This document shows, piece by piece, positions 53,284 through 63,556 of a stretch of 64,000 bases of DNA; the stretch's first letter is position 1; every line of letters begins with the position of its first letter. The notes under the pieces were generated by a model. That model saw nothing but the letters and a program-made list of their open reading frames with translations, was not told where the DNA came from and did no database searches. The stretch covers positions 1 to 64,000 of the forward strand of contig JAYMGJ010000178.1 of assembly GCA_037178675.1 (NCBI GenBank). Direction: 5' to 3'. Origin of the DNA: Scleroderma bovista. Its lineage: Eukaryota > Basidiomycota > Agaricomycetes > Boletales > Sclerodermataceae. A program made the position numbers and the translations under genes.

Positions 53284-54081
53284 CACATCTAGTAATTGTA
53301 CAATTGCGGTTGTAAGACTAGTAGCTACCATTTGAAATGAAAGATTGTCATTGTTCAATTGTGCATCACTGTCCACAAATAGCCTAAAGCTATGCAGCTG
53401 GTTGCCACTGCATTCAGCATCAATATGTGCATGGTGACGAGTACTCGTGGATCTCATCATGATAACAATCTTGTGAAGCTTGAGCAACCATGATCATTGT
53501 TCATTATTGACGAAAAGAAGGGACTGTCATAGCAGAAATATCAGAATTACATGTGGTTTCTGAACTCGCACCATGTAGTGATTATAGAGGGAGGAAAATC
53601 ACAATTTAGCTCATTTCATAACTACATCTACAAGACAATCATTCTGATGGATAGCTGTGCCATGAAGAATAATAATCATCATTTCAGGGATTAATAAGTT
53701 ACATCGTGCATACTGAAGTCCGTCAGGTCCACATTGATAACCTTGGTTGTCACGACTTAGTATGTTTGTTGGAGCACTAAATATATGACAGCTAGTTGGC
53801 GTCTGTAGAAAGTATATAATGGAAAATCGGGAAGATACTATTGCTCGGTAATTTACCACGAGACGGTGTTGTGACTAATATATCTCTATGAGAGAATATT
53901 TAACATAGACCTAGCGTTTTATACCCTGATATTCTAATAACGGACACACTTTGTATTATTCTAATTACATTTATTCGAGTGGATTATAAGGGGTATATAA
54001 GCCTATGTCACGAATTTGTTAAAACCGTGGTGAGTATGCTGGTGCAGGTGTGGGCTTGGAGAACCGAAAATTGGGTGCAGA
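53284..54081. other. Intergenic, AT-rich
   Basis: No gene or repeat that I can support. Confidence 0.45.
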
Positions 54082-54423
54082 TTATAGTACCACCTCCGAT
54101 TCTGCGCCTTCCCCATCTACACTTTCGTGCTTGACAGGGACCAGCCCAAAATGCCGCTCATTGGTCCCGCACCTGATGCCATGAAAAAGGGTGGTGTACG
54201 GAGCGCGCACGCCTGCTCTTGCCATGGGATATTGGAACGACACACAGCAATGCGAGAAAGAAAATGACACAGAAATCTTGTTCAGAAATGACTTCGTCGA
54301 CTCGTTGGTCGAGTTTTGTTCGGTCCTGCTCGATCCCAGGAATTTGTTCTTTCCAGCTGATTGATTCTATGCAGTGCGGTACTGTCTTTTCCATTGCGTT
54401 GCTTCTCACATAGATGTCCCTTA
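54082..54423 (-). pseudogene. Unassigned host gene, downstream half, split by a transposon
   Basis: From 54423 the minus strand reads VRDIYVRSNAMEKTVPHCIE, SISWKEQIPGIEQDRTKLDQ and RVDEVISEQ; then, in another frame or after an intron, FHGIRCGTNERHFGLVPVKH and ESVDGEGAESEVVL to a stop at 54082. The upstream half is at 63131-63440. Joined at the TA target the frame runs on (QVVRDIYV). I do not recognise the family. Confidence 0.5.
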
Positions 54424-54480
54424 TGGAACTGTAAACCCCAAAAAAATCCGCGATGTGAAAAATCCTTGATTGCGCGATTA
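54424..54480 (+). repeat. Outer TIR, left
   Basis: 57 bp, exact reverse complement of 63072-63128. TA at 54422-54423 precedes it. Confidence 0.9.
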
Positions 54481-54639
54481 GGTGTGCTTGAATGCACGAT
54501 TAGGTATGCTCGAATGCACGGTTTGAGACTTGAATGTGTGGTTTAAGTTACTCTTCAGAATGTATATAGTAGTAAATCAACTCGATAATAGTAGCTACTA
54601 CACAGTACATGTAAATCTACTAATTCTCACTGTCATGTT

Positions 54640-55395
54640 GGGGTGGCAGGACTGTCATCATGGTCGTTAAGGCAGCCTGTGTTGGGACGTGGGGCCGTCA
54701 TTGTGCTGGGGTATGGGGCCATAGTCACCGACGTGCTGGAGTGGTGTGGTCTGCTGTCGTACAGGTGGTGGATGTCGTCATGCTGGGGTCACGGGTGGGA
54801 CCATTGAGTTGATGGTGGTGATGCCCGTTGTCGTTGTTGTCATGCTGGTGGCGGGGCCCTTTGACGTCGTCGTTGGTGGTGTCCGTTGTCGCCGCAGAAT
54901 GCGGGTGGCTGTGACGCTGTTGTGTACAAGCATGCTGATGTAATCAGAGGAGCTGACAAGGTATTTGCATCTGTTTGTACCTGAGTTCTTGTAGCGTAGT
55001 CAGCCAATTCTAGTCGTGTTCCCATCCCATTCACCACCACTTCCGCTGACAACGATGACCCACAGCCAGTGCCCACGACAACGGCTGCCAGCTCCGACGT
55101 TGACAAGGATGTTGACCACCTCGCCAGTCCTGTCGTCTGACGACAACGATGACCATCCCTGTCCCCACACCATCCCCAACGTCAATGGAGACGACGTGAC
55201 GACCCCCATCCCCAGGCGTCGTCCGATGATGACGACGTCGTCCACCCCTGACGCCTGGCAGCCCCACCACCATCCAGCGACAATGGCACCCACCCCAAGC
55301 CATAGCGACGCTGACCACCGCGCCAGCCCCACCAGCGCAGCATCGATGATCACCACGTGCCCTGCGTTCGACAGCCACCCCGCCATACGAACATA
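54640..55395. other. GTC-rich left arm of the outer element
   Basis: Non-coding. It carries TGCTGGGGT/GTCGTCAT-type and ACGACGTCGTCC-type repeats, similar in kind to the arrays at 46840-48960 and in part inverted relative to them. Confidence 0.5.
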
Positions 55396-55438
55396 CTATG
55401 CTGTACAACAAGTCCGGCAGTCATGGTCAACCGGCAGT
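55396..55438 (+). repeat. Inner TIR, left
   Basis: 43 bp; contains CCGGCAGT twice as a direct repeat. Exact complement of 62764-62806. Confidence 0.88.
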
Positions 55439-55841
55439 CACAGAAAGGTCACACAAGGTCACACATGCCGAGTACAAACTCTGCTCGGCACTGCTATGAG
55501 GAGTTGATTGACAGCATAACTACGAATTATGTTGGCTAATAGTTAGTAGGTGGCAAATAGTATACTGATGAGCCCAAATGAATGCCAGCATTTGGACTGA
55601 ACTGGGGCTGCTTGCCCAGATTAGATGATGATGCAACTTGAGATGCATCAAAAGTAGAAGTATGTACTGTATGATGGTGTGGATAGTAATGATTGTATGT
55701 GCCATATGTATCATGATGTGGTTGTGGCATGAAATGAGGGTATGAATGGGTATCTTGATCCATTGAGTGAGGCTGTGAAGAAAGCGGGTCCGTGATACGA
55801 AAATTCAATGGTTGAGATGTGTGGGATGATTGTCACCAGCT

Positions 55842-56115
55842 CTAGGTTATCACTGTGAATACGTTAACGATCTGTGTCCCCTTTGGAATAAATATATTTT
55901 GTCCCTGCATTTTTCCTCCCCCCTCCCATCTGAACACCCTTCTCATTGACATTCCAGTGGTGCTCTGGTGGAATATGGTTGTATTGTGCCTCCAACTGCT
56001 TCCACATCTCGAAAATTTCACCAATGGTTGTTTTATTGAAGTTCTTTGCATGCTTGGGATCAAGGCCACGGGGACGAGAAATAAAGAGCATCAGCAAAAA
56101 ATGGGGATGCAACAT
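55842..56115 (-). pseudogene. Pogo/Tigger-like (DDE_1) transposase fragment
   Basis: The minus strand reads ISRPRGLDPKHAKNFNKTT, MWKQLEAQYNHIPPEHHWNV, NEKGVQMGGGRKNAGTKYIY and DTDR, then a TAA where a Tyr is expected, then RIHSDNLELVTII. This is the region just before and including the first catalytic acid of pogo-type transposases, where N-x-D-E-K-G is usual; here the Asp is Asn (NEKG). A 90-aa His/Tyr-rich open frame lies downstream (55536-55808) and is unassigned. Confidence 0.65.
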
Positions 56116-56467
56116 AGGGTTATGTAGCCTCTATAGTGATAGTAGCTTCAATGCATAGTCCCCTCTTTATTGTATGACTTGTACCTATGTGGCGCTATTA
56201 GGAGCTATGTGGGTCTATGTATCACAATGTAAACATGCAACACACCATAAAGTACCCATATGGACACTATCAAGTACTATAGAATACTATTGATGTTCAA
56301 CATAGAGCTGGCAAAGTCCTGTGTAGCAGGGTTTAGTACCACTTTATCTCTTCAATTGTACTACAATGTTGCATCTCTGCTCACTTTGCCCCACTATCAA
56401 TGCACTTCAATAACAGTAACCAGTTCATTCCAGAATGTATTTAATTCAATGGCCTAGACAGAATACC

Positions 56468-58036
56468 TTACACATCATCCTCACTCTGATGACCATTGCC
56501 CTCCTCGAACTCTCGAATTGCTGCATCAATGGCATCATTACCTAAGTCATCTGCCAGACGATCTTCAACATCCATAGCTACTTTCGCATGTAAGCTGCAA
56601 GTACGAGTCAGTAAAGTAGCCACACCACTATGTGACACATACCGTCCATTCTCGTCTATTTTTTTGAGCATTGATGGCAAAATTCCGTGAGCTTCTGATC
56701 TCGCATGGAACTGCTTGAGGTTGTTGACATGTTTGGTATAGACGTCCTTGTATGCTTGTTCCATGAACGAGACATCCGTTTTGTTCCCGTCTGCCCATTC
56801 GTCGATGCAGCATTCAATCTAGCATGGTATGGTTAGCACTTTAAGTAATCAACAAACATACCACATCCGTACCACAGTGAGCAAAAGAGCCATGCCGGTG
56901 AGTGGAAAAGGACTGAAATGCTGGGGGTATCGGACCCCTTCGTCCCGCTTATTGGCATAAAATGCAATATTCGCCGCCTTTTGGATAATAGGGTGTTGGT
57001 ACAGTCCTTTCCGAGGTTTATCCTTCACAGGGTCTCTGAGGCTCTGAAAATATATGCTTGGTTGACTGAACAAATCAAGTGAGAACTAGATACCTTGTAA
57101 CAGAATCCTAGATTCGTCTTCAGTCGTGCCACCAGCCCGCGGTTTTTGGTGGTACTAGAAGTCTCATCGAAGCTCTCCTCGAAGCCGTACATTGCTTCGA
57201 CGAGGGGGCGGATCTTGGCCTTGAGCTCCCCCGTTAACTGCCATGTGCACATGGTAATCTGTGACAGTACTATCAAACATAGGTATAGATGGTAGTAGGT
57301 TAGGGACTTACTAGTTGGATAATTTCATCGTTGTACTTGACCTTGGCTTCGACGTGGGTGCACGCCTCTGTCCATGCTTCTTGTGCCCAGGATATCGCCA
57401 TCATGTGGTCAGGATATATACCCTTCGCAACAAGACAGGCTCGAAACAAGCCCATCGCCCATTTGAGGATCTGGCGCACCGCCAGTTCGTAATCGCGTGC
57501 TGCAACACGCCCCTTGGTTTCCTGGATCTTGCACGGTGGGCGCCAATCTTCGCCGTCTTCTTCTGTAGTAGGCTCCAACGAAATGCGTGACCGTTTGCCA
57601 GTCTGGGAATAGTTGTCCATATCTTCTTCTCGGAGGTGTTTTGTTGTATCTGTAACTCCATTAGTTGTCACTGGAATATTGTAGGTAAAATGTTACCAGA
57701 AGAAGCATATAAGTCATCCTCGTTGCCGCCATCGCCATCTTCCTCTTCTTGGCCTTGCTGGTCATAGTCATCTGTTGGCTCCTGGTCATCTATATTGCCA
57801 TATTGGTGCCTGCTTTCACTTAACATCGAGACATTAAGGGAATGGCGTTATGCTTACTGTGGTTCATCACCCAGATCATCTTCCTCAGAAGGAAAAAGAT
57901 CATGTGCAACGTCTGCCCTGCTCTGCATAATCTCAGATGGTTGACTGGGTGTGTGTTGCCTCGATTCGGTCGAACGTGCAGCTGGCGGTCCAGCAGCACT
58001 CTGTATAAAAGCTAGATAGTAAGCATCGTAAGACAT
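56468..58036 (-). CDS. DUF6532-type gene inside the inner transposon
   Basis: Start ATG 58036 (MSYDAYYLAFIQSAAG); exons near 58036-57860, 57810-57700, 57640-57310, 57260-57100, 57050-56850, 56810-56640 and 56600-56468, the limits approximate. An acidic N-part (GQEEEDGDGGNEDDLY) is followed by the DUF6532 blocks: LKWAMGLFRACLVAKGIYPD, TGELKAKIRPLVEAMYGFEE, GLVARLKTNLGFCYK, KGLYQHPIIQKAANIAFYAN and VRYPQHFSPFPLTGMALLLT, then QAYKDVYTKHVNNLKQF. Family function is unknown; it is often found near transposons in mushroom genomes. No break noticed, though splicing was not checked base by base. Confidence 0.7.
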
Positions 58037-58165
58037 GGCCAAAAAGCCTCACTGTTGACGGGCACTGCTGACCAACACCAGACCTACTTGCCGCCGGAGT
58101 GCCACTGGACTGGTAGCAATGTTGCATAGATGAGTTGAATAACCCAGAGGGCTAGACAGAACAGT

Positions 58166-58314
58166 CAATAATCTATACAACACAAAAGGTGCAAGACGTC
58201 ACCCGTGTAAAGGGATCATCAGCAACCGGTGAGCATGCCTATATACAATAATCTATACAACACAAAAGGTGCAAGACGTCACCCGTGTAAAGGGATCATC
58301 AGCAACCGGTGAGC
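58166..58314. repeat. 80-bp-period direct duplication
   Basis: A 69-bp unit at 58166-58234 recurs exactly at 58246-58314; ATGCCTATATACA follows both. It lies in the intergenic space between the two divergent genes of the inner transposon. Confidence 0.85.
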
Positions 58315-58669
58315 TTCCATAGTATGCCTATATACAAGCTTCTGTTAAGAGAACCTTTAGAAGGGGGTAATGAAGAAATAGCAGATAGAAAGATGAAGGG
58401 AAAACCGTGCGTAGAGCTAATACTCGACGAAGGATGAGAGGGCTAAAAGAACATTAGCCATGAAAAAAAAAATGGTGACAAACAGAGCGCAGTTGATGTC
58501 TTCTGGTGCACGGACCATAAACAACTTGACATGCATCTGCGTGATAAGTTGATATGGATTCCGGGTGCCTGCATCCGAACCAAAAAAAAAAACATAAGAC
58601 GTTGAGTTCATCTCTCGAGTTCATCAGGGCGCGCAGCTCATTGCAAGAAAGCACTTACTCCTGGGTATT

Positions 58670-61600
58670 ATGCCGGGCCACGTCTGCACTTTCTGTCACC
58701 TCGTGTTTCCCACTAGCAAGGGACTCAGCCTACATCTTGGCCAGAGTTCTTCCTGTGGAGATAAGCTTCGCGCAGCGCGATCTAATTTCAATCCTCACAC
58801 GGGCACCGAACCTGGCCTAACACCGAGCCAAGCAGACACGGGAATCACCTATTACACCGAGGATGTTGGTAACCTCGACGAAGGAGATCTAAATTACAGC
58901 ATACCTTCGAATGTTGATCCATTGCCTGTGCCGCCAAATAGGATTCCTGAGCCGCCTACAAACAGTCAGAGCAGGCAATGCCCACAGTTTATCCACTCAT
59001 ATCCAGGACCGGTCGCTACCGTGGTCAGAGAGGCCGACACTCTTTTCGATATGATCCGCAAGGAACAGGACATGCAGGGTAATAACCCAGCTGCACCCTT
59101 TGACAATGAGGAGGAATGGGACCTGGCAAAATGGTTAATTAAGAATGTCTCACAGACAGGTATCGAGGAGTTTACCAGGTTAGCCATTGTAAGTGGTGAC
59201 TCAGTACTGCCGATGATTTAACCCTGTAACCTACATCAGACGGATAAGCTCAACATGTCGTTCAAAAGCAAGCATACCTTCATGAAAGCGATTGACAGTC
59301 TGCCACGGAGCGCTGAGTGGTCACTAAAGATGGTCGAGGTTGAGGGCGACATACTTGGCACAGACGGGAAGCCACTCACTGAGGAGGTTGAGCTCTGGAT
59401 GCGCAACCCGCTCGATTGCATACGCGAGCTCCTGGCAAATCCAAATTTTGCGGATGCGATTTCATACGAGCCCCAAAAGGTTTTTGATGATGAAGCAGGG
59501 CGAGAGAGACACTTTGACGAAATGTGGACGGGAGACTGGTGGTGGGAAGTACAGGTCAGCCAGCTTAAATCAAAGGGACATGCAGCTTACACGTGTGAAT
59601 CAATAGGGTCGCTTGCCGCCTGGTGCCGTGATCGCACCAGTCATACTGGCTTCTGATAAGACCTCGTTATCCCAGTTTCAAGGCGATCAAGAGGCCTGGC
59701 CTGTTTACATGACGATCGGGAACATATCTAAAGATGTGCGTCGTCAGCCATCACAGCATGCGTGCGTCCTGTTGGGATACCTACCAACCGCCAAACTGGA
59801 GTGCTTTTCCGGTGGTCGGTGTTCAGTCAAACGGTACAGGCTCTTCCACTACTGTATGACCCAAATCCTGCAACCGTTAGTAGTTTGTGGAAAAGAGGGG
59901 GTGCTGATGACGTGTCCCGATGGGCTTGTGCGGCGCGTCTTCCCGATTTTGGCTGCGTATGTTGCAGATTTTCCTGAGCAGTGCCTGGTCGCTTGCTGCA
60001 AAGAAAGTAGATGCCCGAAGTGTATGGTCGCACGAGATCAACGTGGAGAGTCGACCAGGTCCTCTGCCCGTGTTCAACGCCAAACGATGAAGTCCCTAAA
60101 GAAGTACGAAAATGGTGAGATCTCGAAAGAAGAATTTGATGGAAATCTCGGTCTGCGGGCTGTATACAAACCGTTCTGGGCCAGTCTCCCTCATTGCGAC
60201 ATCTTTATGTGCATTACACCGGATATCCTGCACCAGCTCCACAAAGGCGTGTTCAAGGATCATTTGGTGAGTTGGTGTTCGCAAATAATCGGGGAGGACG
60301 CACTGGATGCACGATTTCGGGCGATGACATCTTACTCGGGTCTTCGTCACTTCAAGAAGGGAATATCAAGTCGCAAACAATGGACCAGATCTGATCACAA
60401 GGAGTTGGAGCGAGTTTTTCTCGGTGTAGTAGCTGGGTTGCTGGATGAGCGTGCAGTGATAGCAGTGCGTGGGATTTTGGACTTCACGTACTATGCCCAA
60501 TATCAATCCCACACCGAAGCAACGCTGAAGAAGATGGACACTGCGCTACGTTCGTTTCATCGACACAAGGCTATCTTCGTTGACCTTGGCGTGCGCAATG
60601 ATTTCAATATTCCTAAGATCCATTCAACGCTACACTACACAGCTTCGATTCGTCTGTTTGGCAGCGCGGATGGCTTCAACACGGAGCTTCCAGAGCGACT
60701 CCATATCGATTTCGCAAAAAAGGCTTATCGATCCAGCAACAAACGGGATTATACTCACCAGATGACTACATGGCTACGTCGACAAGATGCCATCTACTTG
60801 AAAGAGTCCTTTCTCACCTGGTACCGCGACAATCGTCATTCTGACGATACTGTCGCTCGTGACACTGACCACTGCAACTTAGATGGATTGTCCGATTCCT
60901 CGGACAACTCAGACTGTAAGGCACCAGTCATTGTCAAGTGTATTCGTATTAACATCCCATTGCAGTGGCGGCGCAATCCAACCAAAAAAGACTTGTCTCG
61001 GCCCACGGAGGAACAGCCCAACGGCAACTATCTCGTTTTGTTATGCTCGCCTCAGAACGAGGATATTATTTACCGGCGCGTTGTCCTCTGCCCAGATTAC
61101 CCATCTCACAGATTCAAGAACAGTACGGCGCCCCCCTCCTACTAGAAGCCCTCGAAACATTTTTTGCTACCAACTTCGCAGCCCTGCGGAACCATCATAG
61201 GATACACGCTTTTGATCGACTGGACGTATACAAATATATAACGATACTCTCTCCTCTGAAGCAACACGTGAGCAATACAAAATGGTTCTTCAAGCTTCGT
61301 GCGACCCCAAGCGTCCCTTCTCACAATAATCGTAAGGGCCCATCGCCCGCGGTCTTCGATAGTGCACTTTTCTTGAAGGATGCGGACACAAATGCCATAA
61401 GTCATGGGATCGAAGGTAATCCATCTTTGTTCGCATATCTAGAGGAACCATTTGACGCTTGGTGAAAATAGGGCTGCAAGTGGGGCAAATTAAGGTAATA
61501 TTCAATGTTGGTCCACTTGTCGGGAAGACCAGACATCCGTTGGCGTATGTCCATTGGTTTCGCCCCCTTCAAAGTGTCGACCATGTGACACAAATGTTTC

Positions 61601-61794
61601 GTCTTGTGCCGTCATCCCGGCAGCACGGTCCCAATGCGGAGGTAATTCCTGTCGACCGCATATGTCGACCTGTTCATCTCATCCCGCATTGGCGCAGTGG
61701 AAACATAGGTGGGGATGAGGTAGACAAGTTTTTACTCAATAAATACATAGATCTGGATCTTTTTCATACTCTGGAGGGTACAGTGACAATGTAA
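58670..61794 (+). CDS. Plavaka transposase, 969 aa, 5 exons, intact
   Basis: Exons 58670-59188, 59240-59554, 59607-61039, 61096-61415, 61472-61794; phases join to 2,910 nt. Start ATG 58670 gives MPGHVCTFCHLVFPTSKGLS, a C2H-type finger (C-x2-C-x12-H). Core blocks: DNEEEWDLAKWLIKNVSQTG; WTGDWWWEVQ joined to GRLPPGAVIAPVILASDKTS; QFQGDQEAWPVYMTIGNISK; ACVLLGYLPTAKLECF; CCKESRCPKCMV; DIFMCITPDILHQLHKGVFK; GLRHFKKGISSRKQWT; FNIPKIHSTLHYTASIRLFG; DGFNTELPERLHIDFAKKAY. The C-part (PISQIQEQYGAPLL; VYKYITILSPL; HPLAYVHWF; VHLIPHW) ends at 61794. Plavaka proteins are KDZ-related DDE-type cut-and-paste transposases; I did not assign the catalytic acids. All domains present and no stop, so potentially active. 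Confidence 0.9.
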
Positions 61795-62763
61795 TTGTAG
61801 ACTGGCTGGCTTAGAGACCTGAAAAGTCTGACAATGACCAGGCTGGTCCTTATGAATTTCATAGCCCATGTAGGTGTATGTGGACCACAGAGCTTTGGGA
61901 TATCTACCTATACTATATATTGTGCAGAATGAACTATGTATACTATGGGAGTCTATACTATACAGAGTAAGCTATATATACTATGGAAGTCTACAATGGG
62001 CCCTGGGGCCACTACATGGTCTATACATGTCAATACAGACTATGTATCCTGGCTGACAGCTATTTTGGTGGGACACTTTTTGCTGATGAGGGACTTGTGC
62101 CGGTGCAGAAAGTAATGATGCCAGTTTCTCGATGGAAGTTTACCAGAGAGATCCTTGACTTGTGCTCGAAGTCTCGAAGGATGGATGGGGTTGGCAGAAG
62201 ATGATGCCAATTTACACCAATCGACGAGGACATCCTCTTGTGCAGGGTGTCAATATCTGCCACTTAGATTGCACTTCCTCACGACGATGGTGAATGCCCA
62301 ACCGGCAGTCACTAAGAGTTGTCCAGGATATCTGCAGAAGGTCGCACTGAGAGCAATGTCATAGTAGGAGCAATAAAAACATACATTTTGTGCTCTGGCA
62401 GCAGCAGAGACCAACTTGTAGAGTCCATTGGCAAGACCATTCAATGCTGCTTGTTCTGTGACTCATAAGTGGGATCAGAGGTCGCACATTTCTTGCCCGA
62501 TCGGCCACTACCTCCCTTCGACCTGCGAAGTCGGAGCAGCCCCATCAGAGCCGACACGGCGACACCACCTGTGAGAAGTTCAAACTCAGCCCCAGCATGT
62601 GACACTTGGGTGACACCGTTCAGCATTTGGGCATGACAACAGCTTTTTAACTATCTTGCTCATTTCATCCTCTATTAACTTCATTCAACCTCGCAGTACT
62701 CCAAAATATGCACTAGATGTATTGTGGTTGTAAAAATGTTGGTAGAATTGTGTATTTTGTGAA
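61795..62763. other. Non-coding right arm of the inner transposon
   Basis: Contains short repeats such as CTATGTATACTATGG at about 61925-61990. No gene seen. Confidence 0.45.
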
Positions 62764-62806
62764 ACTGCCGGTTGACCATGACTGCCGGACTTGTTGTACA
62801 GCATAG
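62764..62806 (-). repeat. Inner TIR, right
   Basis: 43 bp, exact reverse complement of 55396-55438; TA follows at 62807-62808. Confidence 0.88.
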
Positions 62807-63071
62807 TAGTATGTATCTAGTTATTTGTGATGTATTACCTAGTTCTAATAAACTTTTTTTTTACTCTACTGGATACAGCAGAGTGAGAGTGACTAGGAAG
62901 AACTGTGGAACTAGACCAGACTGATGCTATGTACTTAGTAGTTACCTTAGGTACATTTATTGCTGTACGCTTGGAGAAGTGGTCTACATCGTGCATTCAG
63001 GTATGAAACCGCGCATTCGAGCATACCTAATCGCGCATTCAAGCACACCTAATCGCGCATTTGAGGTTACA

Positions 63072-63128
63072 TAATCGCGCAATCAAGGATTTTTCACATC
63101 GCGGATTTTTTTGGGGTTTACAGTTCCA
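63072..63128 (-). repeat. Outer TIR, right
   Basis: 57 bp, exact reverse complement of 54424-54480; TA follows at 63129-63130. Confidence 0.9.
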
Positions 63129-63130
63129 TA

Positions 63131-63440
63131 CCACTTGACCTGTAAGAATGGGTTCGATCAGCGGATATCATGGGAGAGGATACCTAACATGAAAGCACGT
63201 TCCGGCCTTCCATAGGCTTCCAACCTTGCTCCTCAAACCTGCAAGCGTGGCCTTGACAGAAGTTCGTCCAATTCTCGATGTCCCCGTGCGCGTGTCCGCA
63301 GCTTTGGATGATATTCTCATGTACTTGATCTTGTACGTGCGGCAGTGGAACTTGGCCCAATTTAAGCCCGTGAAATTTTGAAACCCGGTATAACCTGCGC
63401 GGGAAAACCCTTTTAGGACCTTGAAGTCATCCACAACGCC
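63131..63440 (-). pseudogene. Unassigned host gene, upstream half, split by a transposon
   Basis: On the minus strand one frame reads LPHVQDQVHENIIQSCG, HAHGDIENWTNFCQGHACRF and EEQGWKPMEGRNVLS, then a 49-nt intron (GTTAGG...TTACAG) into QVV, where the outer TIR interrupts. The downstream half is at 54082-54423. The frame and intron phase fit one ancestral gene. Family not recognised. A longer open frame in another phase (63168-63434) is probably its shadow. Confidence 0.5.
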
Positions 63441-63556
63441 TCCATCAGCATTTTTATGGTCATTTATGTGGGTTGCGCAAGTGGTGATGAGAAATTCTAC
63501 TAAGTTGATACAATATGTGAACTACAAAAATCATGATGCGAGTGCCCCATGGAAGT

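Larger units (their letters stand above)
55396..62806 (+). mobile_element. Inner Plavaka DNA transposon, apparently autonomous
   Basis: 43-bp perfect inverted repeats (55396-55438 and 62764-62806) starting CTATGCTGTACAACAAG, each flanked by TA (55394-55395, 62807-62808). The 7.4-kb interior holds the intact transposase (58670-61794, +), a DUF6532 gene (56468-58036, -) and a pogo-like scrap. The TA may be the target duplication or the first bases of the repeat. Confidence 0.82.
54424..63128. mobile_element. Outer TIR element carrying a nested Plavaka transposon
   Basis: 57-bp perfect terminal inverted repeats (54424-54480 and 63072-63128), starting TGGAACTGTAAACCCC, flanked by TA on both sides. 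Inside the TIRs lie short subterminal repeats of the type CGCGATTAGGTGTGCTTGAA, with one extra unit on the right. Without the inner element (55396-62806) the outer one would be about 1.3 kb and non-coding, so it looks non-autonomous. Its left arm has GTC-rich sequence like 46840-48960. Confidence 0.85.

Noticed and set aside
55016..55507. 163-aa open frame on plus with an antisense partner
   Set aside because: It lies in the GTC-rich arm of the outer element and runs into the inner TIR; repeat-derived.
59613..61145. Taking the Plavaka frame to end at 61145
   Set aside because: A 56-nt intron at 61040-61095 (GTTATG..CCCAG) restores the family C-terminus, and a further intron leads to the end at 61794 with all phases closed.
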